Assembly (NCBI GenBank): GCA_963735065.1
Contig: CAVTJL010000001.1
Span: forward strand, 620,001 to 684,000
From: CAVTJL01 sp963735065
GTDB lineage: Bacteria > Pseudomonadota > Alphaproteobacteria > Geminicoccales > Geminicoccaceae
Reading direction: 5' to 3'
Length of the DNA stretch: 64,000 bases
Shown here one piece after another: positions 11,276 through 20,570 of this stretch (the first letter of the stretch is position 1; every line of letters begins with the position of its first letter). The notes under the pieces are model-generated. The model ran no database searches. It had not been told where the DNA came from and worked only from the letters and a program-made list of their open reading frames with translations. A program made the translations under genes and the position numbers.

Positions 11276-12862
11276 TCAGCTGTCGAACCAGACCGTCCTG
11301 AAGTCCTGGCGGTTCTTGAGCTTGCTCACGTCGAAGTTCCGCTCGCTCGAGAGCCAGGCGTCCCGGTGATTGCGCCAGTTGAGATAGATGTAGGGCACGT
11401 CGTCGAAGGCGATCTCCTGGATCTTTTGGATCTCCGCTTCCACCTTCTGCGGGTCGAAGGCCCGGCTCACCGTCTCGAGCAGCGGCTCGATCTCCGGGTT
11501 CTGGTAGCCGCCGGGCTTGTTGTAGGCGGTATTGTTGAGCCCCGACTTGCCCGAGAGCAGGCTCCACGTGTAGTCGAGCAGCGACGGCCCGCCGTTCATC
11601 TGCCACAGCGACAGCTCGAACTTGCCCGTCTGCATGTTGTTGATCGACTGCCCCGAGGGGATGCTGCGCACCTCGACGACGACGCCCGCCTCCTTGAGCT
11701 GCGCCTGCATCAGCACCGCGCGCTCGACATGGGCCGGCGCGTTGTAGCTCTGCAGCTCGACCTTGAGCGGCTTGTCCGGCCCGTAGCCGGCCGCGGCCAG
11801 CAGCTCCTTGGCCTTGGCGAGGTTGGGGCGGATCGGTGCCAGGTCGTCCGCCTTGAGAAAGCCCTGGTGCCAGGGCGGGAACACGCTCTCGATCGGCTCG
11901 CCCCGACCGCGATAGACTTGGCTGATGATGGCCTCGCCGTCGACGGCATGCTGGATCGCCTGACGCACGCGCTTGTCCTGCAGCGCCGGGAGCTTCGTGT
12001 TGACCACCAACACGCACAGCGTGCTGGCCTTGCCCTCCTTGATCTCGACGTTCTTGGCCCCCTCGATCAGGGGCAGCTGGGATTCGGGGAAGGTGTAGAC
12101 GTTGGTGAGCTCGCCGCGCCGCAGGCTCAAGAGCCGCACGCTGCCCGAGGCGATGAAGCTGCCCTCGACGCCATCCACATAGGGCTCGCCCTCGCGATAG
12201 TATTTGGGATTGCGCTTGAGCGTGATCTTCTGGCGCGGCGCGAAGGAGGTCATGATGAAGGGGCCGGTGCCGGCGGTGGCATCGGGTCCGGTCCCGTAGT
12301 CGGCCCCGTGCTTCTCGAGCATCGCGGGCGAGGCGAAGAACAGCGTGCTCGCCATGCTCCAGTAGAAGTCGGGCCAGGGCTGCTTCAGGTCGAAGCGCAC
12401 GGTCGAGGAATCGACGATCGTGAGCTTGTCCAGCCAGGCGCGCCACAGGCCGGTGATGGGCGTCACGGCCTTGCCCGCCACCACCCGGTCCACATTGTAC
12501 TTCACCGCCTCCACGTCGAAGGGCGTGCCGTCGTGGAAGGTGACGCCCTGGCGCAGCTTGAAGGTGTAGCTGCTCTCACTCGCCTGCTCCGGCAGCTCCT
12601 CGGCGAGGCCGGGCCGGTAGGTCAGGTCCGGCAGCACGTCGATCAGCGAATCGTAGACCATCCTTTGATAGGACGCCGGATCGACCTGACCCGTCGGGTC
12701 CATCGTCGTCCAGTTCATGTCGACGGTCTTGATCGTGCCGCCGCGCTTGATGGCCGACGCATCGTCGCCGAGCGCCCTGGGCACCAGGCCGCCCAGCGTG
12801 ATCCCTGCCGTGATGGCCGTCGACGCGCCGACGAATCCACGCCGTGAAAGCTTGCCAGCCAT
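11276..12862 (-). CDS. Peptide/opine-type ABC substrate-binding protein (family 5), Tat-exported
   Basis: Periplasmic binding protein, 528 aa from the ATG at 12862. That start is preferred because it is preceded by GGGAGG and gives a clean Tat signal (KLSRRGFVGAS, residues 4-14) ending near ALGDD; the frame is open 36 codons further but without export features. The mature protein carries SBP family 5 features (YDSLIDVLPDLTYRPGLAEEL, FKLRQGVTFHDGTPFD). It is the first gene of the operon and is divergent from the LysR regulator at 13012. Confidence 0.93.
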   Translation of the reverse strand: MAGKLSRRGFVGASTAITAGITLGGLVPRALGDDASAIKRGGTIKTVDMNWTTMDPTGQVDPASYQRMVYDSLIDVLPDLTYRPGLAEELPEQASESSYTFKLRQGVTFHDGTPFDVEAVKYNVDRVVAGKAVTPITGLWRAWLDKLTIVDSSTVRFDLKQPWPDFYWSMASTLFFASPAMLEKHGADYGTGPDATAGTGPFIMTSFAPRQKITLKRNPKYYREGEPYVDGVEGSFIASGSVRLLSLRRGELTNVYTFPESQLPLIEGAKNVEIKEGKASTLCVLVVNTKLPALQDKRVRQAIQHAVDGEAIISQVYRGRGEPIESVFPPWHQGFLKADDLAPIRPNLAKAKELLAAAGYGPDKPLKVELQSYNAPAHVERAVLMQAQLKEAGVVVEVRSIPSGQSINNMQTGKFELSLWQMNGGPSLLDYTWSLLSGKSGLNNTAYNKPGGYQNPEIEPLLETVSRAFDPQKVEAEIQKIQEIAFDDVPYIYLNWRNHRDAWLSSERNFDVSKLKNRQDFRTVWFDS

Positions 12863-12973
12863 GACCCCGACGCCTCCCATCCGTTCTTTGTGCGGCCATG
12901 GTCGAGGCATGCCCCGCCTCACCGACCGCGCCTTGACCCGCAGCGTCGCATGGTCGCACATGACGGACAAACG

Positions 12974-12994
12974 AGTTTAAGTTTGGAAACCATA
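12974..12994. promoter_or_regulatory. Candidate LysR-type operator
   Basis: The 149-bp divergent region between the binding-protein gene and the LysR gene holds a small dyad, GTTT-GG-AAAC at 12981-12990, embedded in an A/T-rich patch with T and A at the outer positions, like the T-N11-A boxes bound by LysR regulators. It lies about 20 bp upstream of the LysR start and about 115 bp upstream of the ABC operon. Assignment rests on position and symmetry only. Confidence 0.35.
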
Positions 12995-13011
12995 ACCGTC
13001 AGGAAGGCCAG

Positions 13012-13974
13012 ATGGAGCTCAGGCAGCTCGCCCACTTCCTGGTCGTCGCCCGGCACGGCAATATCGGGCGCGCGGCCGAGGAGCTGCACCTCACGCAGCC
13101 GGCGCTCAGCAAAAGCATCAAGCGGCTCGAGCAGGAGCTGGGGGTGCAGCTGGTCGATCGGCAGCCGCGCGGCGTCACGCTCACCGTGTTCGGCGAGGCC
13201 CTGGCCCGCCATGCCGAGCTCGTCACGGTCGAGGTCAACCACACGCTGAGCACGATCTCCGGGCTGCGCGGCGCGCGCCAGGGCCGCGTCCGGGTGGGGG
13301 CAGCACCCGCGAGCTTCACCCATCTTCTGCCCCGCGCGATCTCCTCGTTGCTGAGGCGGCATCCCGACATCCGCGTCACCGTCAGCGGCGGCCTCATCGA
13401 CACCCTGCTCATGGACCTCAACAAGGGTGCGCTCGATTTCGTCGTCAGCGCCCTGCCCTCCATCAAGCCGGAGCCGGAGCTGGCGCACGAGAAGCTGGTC
13501 GGCGATCAGGTCCGGGTGGTGGCGAGGGCCGGCCATCCCCTGGCACGCGGCCGGCGGCTCGGCCTCGAGGAGCTGGTGGGCGAGCGCTGGGTCCTGCCCA
13601 GCAGGGATGTCCTCACGCGCCAGCAGATCGACAGCTATTTCTGCGAGCGCCAGCTGCCCCCGCCGGAAACGGTGATCGAGACGAACTCCGTCCTGCACAT
13701 CATGTCCCTCCTCCGGGTGACGGACATGCTGAGCTTCATGCCGCAGCAGCTCATCGACTTCTTCAAGGACCAGGACGGGCTCGTGGCCCTGCCGGTGCCC
13801 GAGGCCGTCTGGCATCGCACCGTGGGGCTCAGCTACCGCCGCCGCGGCTTCTTCTCGCCGGCCAGCGCCGCCCTGGTCGAGGAGCTGAGGCAGGCCTCCC
13901 AAAGCCTCGTCCTCGCCCACGCGATCGACATGACGGGCCGGGACGAGGCCGCCCTCTTCTCCGAGCCGGCCTGA
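13012..13974 (+). CDS. LysR family transcriptional regulator
   Basis: A 320-aa regulator with an N-terminal winged helix-turn-helix (ARHGNIGRAAEELHLTQPAL, around residues 14-33, followed by SKSIKRLEQELG) and a C-terminal co-inducer binding domain of the periplasmic-binding-protein fold. AGGAAGG precedes the ATG. It is divergent from the peptide/sulfatase operon and 215 bp upstream of the TRAP transporter genes on its own strand, so it could control either or both. Divergence points first to the ABC operon. Confidence 0.92.
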   Translation: MELRQLAHFLVVARHGNIGRAAEELHLTQPALSKSIKRLEQELGVQLVDRQPRGVTLTVFGEALARHAELVTVEVNHTLSTISGLRGARQGRVRVGAAPASFTHLLPRAISSLLRRHPDIRVTVSGGLIDTLLMDLNKGALDFVVSALPSIKPEPELAHEKLVGDQVRVVARAGHPLARGRRLGLEELVGERWVLPSRDVLTRQQIDSYFCERQLPPPETVIETNSVLHIMSLLRVTDMLSFMPQQLIDFFKDQDGLVALPVPEAVWHRTVGLSYRRRGFFSPASAALVEELRQASQSLVLAHAIDMTGRDEAALFSEPA

Positions 13975-14189
13975 CGGGCCTCGGTCGCCCGGCCGGGGTC
14001 CCCACTGACCCTTCCTTGCGCATCCTGCCCAGCCCTTGGGCATCGGCGCGCGCCTCGGGGCGCCTACGCCGCTCGAGGGCGATGGCATGTCCCTTGCAAC
14101 CGGGCTCCCAATGGCCGTCCCGGCCGCAAGGGTGCCATGCGTGCCGTGGCATCGAGATCCGGACCGGCGTGGACAATGGGAGAGGATTG

Positions 14190-15170
14190 ATGGCGCGTCT
14201 TTTGGCCTCGATGATGATCGCAGGCATGCTGGCTCTCGGCCTCAGCCGGCCGGCCGCAGCGGCGACCAGCTGGATCATGGCCTCGGGCTATCCGGACTCG
14301 AACTTCCTCACCCAGAACGTGATGAAGTTCATCGACGAGGTTCAGAAGAACAGCGACCTCAAGATCGAGCTCAGCCCCAACGACACGCTGATCAAGCTCG
14401 ACGCGATCAAGACGGCGGTCCAGCGCGGCCAGGTGCCCATCGGTGAGATCCGTCTCGGCGTCTACGGCAACGAGGACCCGATGTACATCCTGGGCGGCCT
14501 GCCCTACATCGCCCCCAACTACGCCTCGGCCTGGCTGCTGAAGGACCTGCAGAAGCCCTATTTCGACAAGCTCTTCGCCAAGAACGGCATGCGCGTCCTC
14601 TTCTACCAGGTCTGGCCCGGCCAGGGCTTCTACACCAAGTTCCCGGTGAAGAGCGTCGAGGACTTCAAGGGCAAGAAGCTGCGCATCTACTCGACGGCAA
14701 CGCAGCAGATGGGCCAGATGCTGGGCTTCCAGGCCACCATCCTGCCCTTCGCCGAGGTCCCGCAGGCCTTCTCGACCGGCCTCATCGAGGCGCTCTTCAC
14801 CAGCCCGCAGACCGGCATCGACATCCAGGCCTGGGACAACACCAAGTACTTCACCTACACGGGCGCCATCTTCTCGAAGAACGCGGTCATCGTGAACGAG
14901 AGCGCCTGGAGCAAGCTGTCGCCCAAGGACCAGCAGGCGGTGCTCGAGGCGGCCAAGCACGCCGAGATCCGCAGCTGGGAGATGAGCGCCGCCACCACCG
15001 TGGCGCAGGAGAAGACCCTGGCCGACAACGGCATGACGGTCGACAAGGCGCCGGCCGACGTCGTCGAGCGCATGAAGGAGGTCGGCAAGGCGATGGTCGC
15101 GACCTGGCGCAAGGGCGCCAGCCCCGACGCCAACGCGGTCCTCGACTCCTACCTGGGGCTCCAGGACTGA
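14190..15170 (+). CDS. dctP: TRAP transporter substrate-binding protein (DctP family)
   Basis: Periplasmic binding component of a tripartite ATP-independent transporter, 326 aa. The chosen ATG at 14190 follows GGGAGAGG and gives a Sec signal (hydrophobic core to residue 24, cleavage after PAAAA). The conserved DctP region FTSPQTGIDIQAWDNTKYF and a C-terminal WRKGASPDANAVLDSYLG end are visible. Followed by DctQ and DctM genes, so the system is complete. Ligand unknown; carboxylates are typical. Confidence 0.92.
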   Translation: MARLLASMMIAGMLALGLSRPAAAATSWIMASGYPDSNFLTQNVMKFIDEVQKNSDLKIELSPNDTLIKLDAIKTAVQRGQVPIGEIRLGVYGNEDPMYILGGLPYIAPNYASAWLLKDLQKPYFDKLFAKNGMRVLFYQVWPGQGFYTKFPVKSVEDFKGKKLRIYSTATQQMGQMLGFQATILPFAEVPQAFSTGLIEALFTSPQTGIDIQAWDNTKYFTYTGAIFSKNAVIVNESAWSKLSPKDQQAVLEAAKHAEIRSWEMSAATTVAQEKTLADNGMTVDKAPADVVERMKEVGKAMVATWRKGASPDANAVLDSYLGLQD

Positions 15171-15240
15171 CCTCGATGATCATGGGGCGCGGTCAGGCCT
15201 GCCGCCCGCCGCGTCCCCTTCGTCCCTTCTGCCTTCAGCG

Positions 15241-15846
15241 GTGAGCATGCGTCGCTTTCTCGACGGCCTCTATCTGGGCGCTGCCTGGCTCTCGGCCCTC
15301 TTCCTCGTCGGCATCGCCGTCACCATCATCGCCCAGATCGTCGGCCGCCTCGTCGGCCTGACGATCAATTCGACCGAGAGCGCCGGCTTCTGCCTTGCCG
15401 CCTCGACCTTCCTGGGCCTGCCCTACACCCTGAAGCAGGGCGCCCATATCCGCGTCAATCTCGTGCTGCGCAGCCTCGGCCCGCGCGTCCGGCGCCTGTT
15501 CGAGCTGTGGTGCACGGGCTTCGCCACCGTGGGCCTCGCCTACTTCAGCTACTGGTGCATCGATCTCGTCCGCTACTCCTACGAGTTCAACGACATCAGC
15601 CCGGGCCTGCTCGCCATGCCGTTTTGGATCCCGCGCAGCGGCATGGCCCTGGGCGTGATCCTCCTCACCGTCGCCATGGCCGACGAGTTCGTCCTCATCT
15701 GGCGCGGCCACGAGCCCAGCTACGAGGTCAACGCCGAGACCGTGCTGCCCGCCGAAGGCGAGGAAGAGCCCATCGAGGGCGAGACCTCCCGCCTGGAGCC
15801 CGGCCGGCCCGTCACCGCCCCCGCCACCACGAAGGAGGCCACGTGA
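15241..15846 (+). CDS. dctQ: TRAP transporter small permease (DctQ family)
   Basis: A 201-aa membrane protein with four predicted spans and an acidic, low-complexity cytoplasmic tail of about 45 residues (GEEEPIEGE region) that is longer than in most DctQ proteins. It starts at GTG 15241 or at the ATG 6 nt later; neither has a strong ribosome-binding site. Its stop overlaps the DctM start (TGATG), so the large subunit is translationally coupled. Confidence 0.88.
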   Translation: MSMRRFLDGLYLGAAWLSALFLVGIAVTIIAQIVGRLVGLTINSTESAGFCLAASTFLGLPYTLKQGAHIRVNLVLRSLGPRVRRLFELWCTGFATVGLAYFSYWCIDLVRYSYEFNDISPGLLAMPFWIPRSGMALGVILLTVAMADEFVLIWRGHEPSYEVNAETVLPAEGEEEPIEGETSRLEPGRPVTAPATTKEAT

Positions 15847-17150
15847 TGGAGCCCGGTGCCATCGCCCTCACCCTCTTCGCCATCATGCTCCTGCTGCTGG
15901 CGAGCGGGATCTGGGTCGCCGTCAGCCTGACGGCCGTGGGCTTCGTCGCCCTTTTCTTCTTCTCCCCGGCACCCGCGGGCTCGCTGCTCGCCAGCACCGT
16001 CTGGGACGCCAGCTGGAACTGGGCGCTCACAGCCTTGCCGCTCTTCATCTGGATGGGCGAGATTCTGTTCCGGACGCGCCTCTCGGGGGACATGTTCAAG
16101 GGCCTCTCGCCCTGGGTGGCGCGCCTGCCGGGCGGGCTCCTGCACGTCAACATCGTCGGCTGCGGTGTCATGGCGGCGGTGGCGGGCTCGAGTGCGGTGA
16201 CCTGCGCCACCGTCGGCCGCATGAGCATCCCCGAGCTCAAGAAGCGCGGCTACGACGAGGGTCTCGCCATCGGCACGCTCGCGGGCTCGGGCACGCTGGG
16301 CCTCCTCATCCCGCCCTCGATCATGATGATCGTCTATGGCGTGCTGGCCCAGCAGTCGATCTCGCGCCTCTTCATCGCCGGCGTGCTGCCGGGCCTCACC
16401 ATCATCCTGATCTTCATGATCTACGTCATGATACGGGCAAAGCTCGACCCGAGCCTGGCGCCGGCCGAGGAGGAGCGCACCTCCTTCGCCGAGAAGCTGC
16501 GCCGCTCGCGCCTCCTCATCCCCGTGGTGCTGCTGATCTTTCTCGTCATCGGCTCGATCTATGGCGGCTACGCCACCCCCACCGAGGCCGCCACCCTGGG
16601 CGTGCTGGGCGCCCTCGTCCTCGCCGCCTGGACGCGCAGCCTGACGCCCTCCTCCTTCATGGCGAGCCTGATGGGTGCGGTGCGCACCTCGTGCATGATC
16701 GCCTTCATCCTGGCCGGTGCCGCCTTCCTCTCCATCGCCATGGGCTTCACCGGCATCCCGCGCGTGCTGGCGGCCCAGGTCGACGCCTGGCACCTCTCGC
16801 CCACCATGCTGCTGGCCGTGCTGACGGTGCTCTACATCATCCTCGGCTGCTTCCTCGACGGCGTCTCGATGATGGTCCTCACCTCGGCCGTGGTCCTGCC
16901 GATGGTGGAAAAGCACCATATCGACCTGCTCTGGTTCGGCATCTTCACCGTCATCGTCGTCGAGATGGCGCAGATCACCCCGCCCGTGGGCTTCAACCTC
17001 TTCGTCCTGCAGGGCCTCACCGGGCGCGACATCATCACCGTGACGCGCGCCTCGATACCCTTCTTCTTCCTGATGCTGCTCGGCATCGTCATCATCTGGC
17101 TCGTGCCCGGCCTCGCCCTTTGGCCCGTGCAGATGATGGTGCACGGCTAG
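15846..17150 (+). CDS. dctM: TRAP transporter large permease (DctM family)
   Basis: The transport channel, 434 aa, with about 12 hydrophobic segments and the family motif region GTLAGSGTLGLLIPPSIMMI. The ATG at 15846 overlaps the DctQ stop. The frame is open further upstream, but there it is only a shadow of dctQ. The 3' end overlaps the convergent small membrane protein gene by 59 bp. Confidence 0.93.
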   Translation: MEPGAIALTLFAIMLLLLASGIWVAVSLTAVGFVALFFFSPAPAGSLLASTVWDASWNWALTALPLFIWMGEILFRTRLSGDMFKGLSPWVARLPGGLLHVNIVGCGVMAAVAGSSAVTCATVGRMSIPELKKRGYDEGLAIGTLAGSGTLGLLIPPSIMMIVYGVLAQQSISRLFIAGVLPGLTIILIFMIYVMIRAKLDPSLAPAEEERTSFAEKLRRSRLLIPVVLLIFLVIGSIYGGYATPTEAATLGVLGALVLAAWTRSLTPSSFMASLMGAVRTSCMIAFILAGAAFLSIAMGFTGIPRVLAAQVDAWHLSPTMLLAVLTVLYIILGCFLDGVSMMVLTSAVVLPMVEKHHIDLLWFGIFTVIVVEMAQITPPVGFNLFVLQGLTGRDIITVTRASIPFFFLMLLGIVIIWLVPGLALWPVQMMVHG

Positions 17151-17328
17151 CCTTCGGCCGCCGCAGCAGCGGCGCCAGGAAGACGAGGCAGGCGAGCAGG
17201 AACAAAAGACTGCCGATCAGCCCCAGGAGATCGTGGGCGCGCACGCTCTGCACGGTGAAGGCCACGGCCGACGCCACGAACAAGAGCCAGCCCAGGATCT
17301 GCATCCCGCGCTCCGACACAACCGGCAT
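17092..17328 (-). CDS. Small two-span membrane protein, unknown function
   Basis: A putative 78-aa protein with two hydrophobic segments (ILGWLLFVASAVAFTV and LIGSLLFLLACLVFLAPLL) separated by a short polar turn, and a basic Arg/Lys/Ser tail. The ATG at 17328 has an AGGGA-type site 8 nt upstream; an in-frame ATG at 17343 lacks one. The basic tail is encoded entirely within the antisense of the dctM 3' end. I do not recognise a family. The amphipathic pattern makes it more credible than a random frame, but it could be spurious. Confidence 0.5.
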   Translation of the reverse strand: MPVVSERGMQILGWLLFVASAVAFTVQSVRAHDLLGLIGSLLFLLACLVFLAPLLRRPKASRAPSSARAKGRGRARAR

Positions 17329-17518
17329 CGCCTTTTCCCTCATCCCGAGAAGCTCTTCCGGCCCATCCGGCCGGCGCGCCCGTCAGTGCCGGCACGCCCT
17401 CGGCTTGTCGAGGTGACGACGGGCCGCGGCGGCCACCTTCGGTCACCCGAAGAGCCGTGACTGGCCAAGGCAACGCGAGGCCGTCCGAACGCTCGTGGCG
17501 CCCCTGGACCTGCGCCGC

Positions 17519-18772
17519 TCAGATGGCGGCCGTCTCCGCCGGGGCGGGCGGAAGAGGCGGCCTGCGCCACAGGCCGAGCGCCGCAAGGATCGCGGCAAGG
17601 CCACACAGAATGGCGAACACGAACGGTGCCACCGGCCCCGCCGCCGTCAGCGCGCCGCCGGCGAAGGAGACGATCGCGGCGGCCAGCGTGAAAAGCGCCG
17701 TCGAGAAGCCCATGACCCAGCCCTGCTCGTCCTTGCCCGCCGCGCGCGAGAACGCGGACAGAAGCGTCGGATAGCCGACACCGTGCAGGACCCCCGCCGG
17801 CAGCAGCAGCGCCAGGGCGAGCGCCACGGTCGGCATGAGCACGAAGAGCGAGATCACGGCGCAGAGCAGGAGCGTGACGACCACCAGGATCGGGCGCGCC
17901 GGCAGCCGATCGTTGATCGGCCCGACCAGGAAGCCGCTGGCGAGAGCAAGGCCGGCGCCGAGCAGGAACATGGCAATGCTGGCCGCCTGCGCGCCCATGC
18001 CGAACCGCGCCGTGAGATCGGCAGCCGCGAAGACGTAGAATCCCATGAAGCAGAGCATGTAGGCGAAAAAGACATAGGAGATCTCGAGGGCGCCCCGCCG
18101 ATCCAGAACATGGACCAGAAGCCGCGGCACCTCGAGGGGGCTCAGCCTGAGCGGCGCACGCGCCTCCACGACGTCGCGAAAGCTCAGCGCCACGAGCAGC
18201 AGCGCCACGAGGCAGAGGGCGCCCCCCACCTCGAACGGAAGGACGAGGGATGCCCACCGGCCGAGGATCGCCGGGTCGGAGAACACGCCGCCGATGATCG
18301 GGCCCACGACGACCCCGAAGCTCACGCCGACGGTCACGAGCCCGAGGTTGCGCGTCCGCTCCTCCTCGCTGGGGGCGAGATCGACCATCGCCGCCGCCGC
18401 GATCGGCTGCGTGCCGGCCGTGAAGCCCGTGATGGCGCGCGAGGCCACGAGGAGCCAGTAGCTGTCGACCGTGATCGCCACGGCGGCCAGCACATAGCCC
18501 GCGAACGCTCCCGCGAGGCAGATCAGGATGCCCAGCCTCCGGCCTATGCTGTCGGAAAGACGAGCGATGTAGATCGCACCGAAGAACCAGGTGATGAAGA
18601 ACGTCCCTACCGCTATGCCGTAGAGCTTCTCGCCTTCGTCCTCCGTCGTCCCGGCCGGAAGGAAGCCCGATCCTGTCTGCAACATCAGCTCGTCGAAAAT
18701 GGGAAAGGCAAGACCTTGGCCCATCACATCGACAAAGCAGACGACCATGAGGGCAAGAACGGCGATCTTCAT
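17519..18772 (-). CDS. MFS transporter, TetA-like drug exporter family
   Basis: A 417-aa protein with about 12 membrane spans in two halves. The cytoplasmic loop 2-3 motif typical of MFS exporters is present (ARLSDSIGRRLGI), and the motif-C type segment in span 5 (VGVSFGVVVGPIIGG) marks it as an antiporter of the tetracycline/multidrug group. It stands alone; the ribosome-binding site is weak. Substrate unknown. Confidence 0.87.
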   Translation of the reverse strand: MKIAVLALMVVCFVDVMGQGLAFPIFDELMLQTGSGFLPAGTTEDEGEKLYGIAVGTFFITWFFGAIYIARLSDSIGRRLGILICLAGAFAGYVLAAVAITVDSYWLLVASRAITGFTAGTQPIAAAAMVDLAPSEEERTRNLGLVTVGVSFGVVVGPIIGGVFSDPAILGRWASLVLPFEVGGALCLVALLLVALSFRDVVEARAPLRLSPLEVPRLLVHVLDRRGALEISYVFFAYMLCFMGFYVFAAADLTARFGMGAQAASIAMFLLGAGLALASGFLVGPINDRLPARPILVVVTLLLCAVISLFVLMPTVALALALLLPAGVLHGVGYPTLLSAFSRAAGKDEQGWVMGFSTALFTLAAAIVSFAGGALTAAGPVAPFVFAILCGLAAILAALGLWRRPPLPPAPAETAAI

Positions 18773-19208
18773 TTTTTTGATTCTGCTACCCCGCTTTCAG
18801 CGCTGACGGTAAGGCAGAGCGTCCTGCTCGAGCCCCACTGAAGCTTTCTTCGAGCTTCGCTGAACCGGCCCACCAGTCGGCACCTTTGATCAGGCGAGGA
18901 TCCAGCGCCAAGCCAGCATCCAGGATGACATCGTCGAATGACCACTGGCAAGCCGCTCGGCCCCCGAGGCGGCGCAGGGTCCCCTATGTTGCCTCTCCGG
19001 CGTCCTCTGTCCGAAGATCGCCCGTCGCGGCAAAGATGTCGGGCGCGATCTTCCCCAGCGCCCGCGCCATGGCGCTGATCCTCTTCGACGGCATGCACGA
19101 CGGCCTGACCCGTTCTATAGCCTGGACCGGCACCGGCTTCGGACTCGAGCTGGCAGAGCACCGCCAGCTCACGGCAGGTCGCCACGGGACTATCACTGCT
19201 CCATCACA

Positions 19209-19418
19209 GTGGAAGAGCCGCTACCGAGGCCATGGGACGCCAAGATCGTCTGGGTGAAGGCCGACATGATTGCGACAGTGTCCTTCAAGAGACTGGAGCT
19301 CGTTCGCGGCCCAAAGGATTCCCAGGGAAAGCGAAAATATGTTCAGCGCAATGTTGGTGTGGAGAATTTAGCTAAAATTAGACGATGCGTTCTGTCAGCG
19401 CTCGGCCTTCGGTCTTGA
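19209..19418 (+). pseudogene. Possible transposase C-terminal remnant (ISAs1-like), doubtful
   Basis: A 69-codon open frame ends with NVGVENLAKIRRCVLSALGL, which resembles the end of ISAs1/H-repeat transposases (a group with an NxxxxENLAxxRRxALNLL-like ending). The preceding segment has no catalytic motif and no terminal repeats were found, so at most this is a decayed fragment. The lower G+C of the segment compared with its neighbours fits foreign origin. Confidence 0.25.
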
Positions 19419-19543
19419 CTTTTCACATTCCGAGTCCTAATAATTGTTGTCCCCGCTCTGCCGGCGACGGCATCGGGCTTTAAGACCCCACCAGGGGCGG
19501 CCGCGCAAGGGGCGAAAGCAAGCCCGTGCGCGGCGTCGTCTCT

Positions 19544-19576
19544 AGGGCGCCGGCGGCAACGCTGGCGCCCTTTGCC
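19544..19576 (+). terminator. Hairpin with broken T-run
   Basis: AGGGCGCC and GGCGCCCT form a perfect 8-bp stem around a 12-nt loop, followed by TTgccTTT. This resembles an intrinsic terminator on the plus strand, yet no identified gene ends just upstream. It may serve an unrecognised transcript or be a relic. Confidence 0.35.
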
Positions 19577-20016
19577 TTTCTGGCCGGCGGAGCGAGGATC
19601 CCACTCCTCGGGCCGGCACGGCGTGCCCTTCTGGCCTCGGTGGCGCGGAGGGCAAGCTGAGATACATCCGACGGCCATCTGCGCGTGCGCCGGGCGCTCG
19701 GTGCCCGCGAGCGCCAATGGAGCACGCCCACAAGCAGGGCCAACTTCACCGTGCCCGCCAGTCTCTCGAGCCGCATCGAGGAGGAGGGCGTCTTCCAGCT
19801 CCTCACGCTGCGCTTGAGCTCTGCACCAACCTGCTTGACCGTTCCTCGCCTCCGACCTTCTGCTAGTGTTGAGGGATCGATCGGCCAGTCGCCGATCATA
19901 GGGCGGCTTGTCGATCGTGTCTCTGCGCTGGGGCTCAGGTGATCGCGATGGTCCAGGCATCGACCCGCGCCCACGCTGTGTCGCCGGATCCCGATGTCCG
20001 GAACGGGAGTAGCGGG

Positions 20017-20397
20017 ATGGGTGAGGACGAAATTCGCGAGGCGCTCCTCCGGCACTGGGCCGCCTCGGATGCGAGCGACGTCGATGCCGAGCACGACATC
20101 TACCGGGAGGACGCGCTGCTCGAGTACCCGCAATCGGGCGAGCGGATCAGGGGCCGGCACAACATCAAGGCCTCACGCGTAGCGCAGCCGAGCGCGAAGC
20201 GTTTCGCCGTGCGGCGCATCGTCGGCACGGGCGACCTCTGGGTCACGGAATTCATCCTCACCTATGACGACAGGCCGACCTGGTCGGTGAGTGTCATGGA
20301 GTTCGTGGACGGCAAGGTGGCCCGGGAGACCCAGTATTTCGCCGACCCGTTCGAGCCCGGACCTTCGCGCGCCCAGTGGGTCGAGCGAATCGAATGA
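20017..20397 (+). CDS. NTF2-like / SnoaL-like domain protein
   Basis: A 126-aa protein from the ATG at 20017, chosen because GGGAG lies upstream and the domain begins at once (EIREALLRHW). The pattern of an N-terminal helix pair, YREDALLEYPQSGERIRG and a C-terminal sheet region (WSVSVMEFVDGKVARETQYF) is that of the nuclear-transport-factor-2 fold used by many small hydrolases, isomerases and ligand-binding proteins. The WVERIE ending is common in this group. The exact reaction cannot be inferred. Confidence 0.82.
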   Translation: MGEDEIREALLRHWAASDASDVDAEHDIYREDALLEYPQSGERIRGRHNIKASRVAQPSAKRFAVRRIVGTGDLWVTEFILTYDDRPTWSVSVMEFVDGKVARETQYFADPFEPGPSRAQWVERIE

Positions 20398-20570
20398 AGC
20401 CGGCACAGCAATGTTGTGCTTCTCTGGGGTGCCCGGAAGAGTATGTCCTGGCACCCCGGTTTCGGCCGTTCTTCATCGGCTGATCGAGCACGAGAACCGG
20501 GAAGCAGGGGGTGCATCGGGTCAGCAGCAGCGTCTGCCGCGGGCCCCGGACGAGGAGCAGGAGCGGGAGC

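Larger units (their letters stand above)
18773..20016. other. 1.2-kb stretch without a confident gene
   Basis: No frame here has convincing codon use or a family signature. It contains a possible transposase remnant (19209-19418), a hairpin (19544-19576) and a locally A/T-rich patch around 19340-19450 unlike the flanks. Long open frames on both strands between 19480 and 20160 are arginine/serine-rich and look like shadows of G+C-rich noncoding DNA. The region may be a decayed mobile island. Confidence 0.5.

Noticed and set aside
18769..19257. Overlapping frames of 123-138 codons on both strands upstream of the MFS gene
   Set aside because: No family resemblance and composition typical of shadow frames.
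19480..20160. 226-codon minus-strand frame in the gene-poor region
   Set aside because: Arg/Ala/Ser-rich, overlaps the NTF2-like gene on the other strand, and shows no motif or ribosome-binding site.
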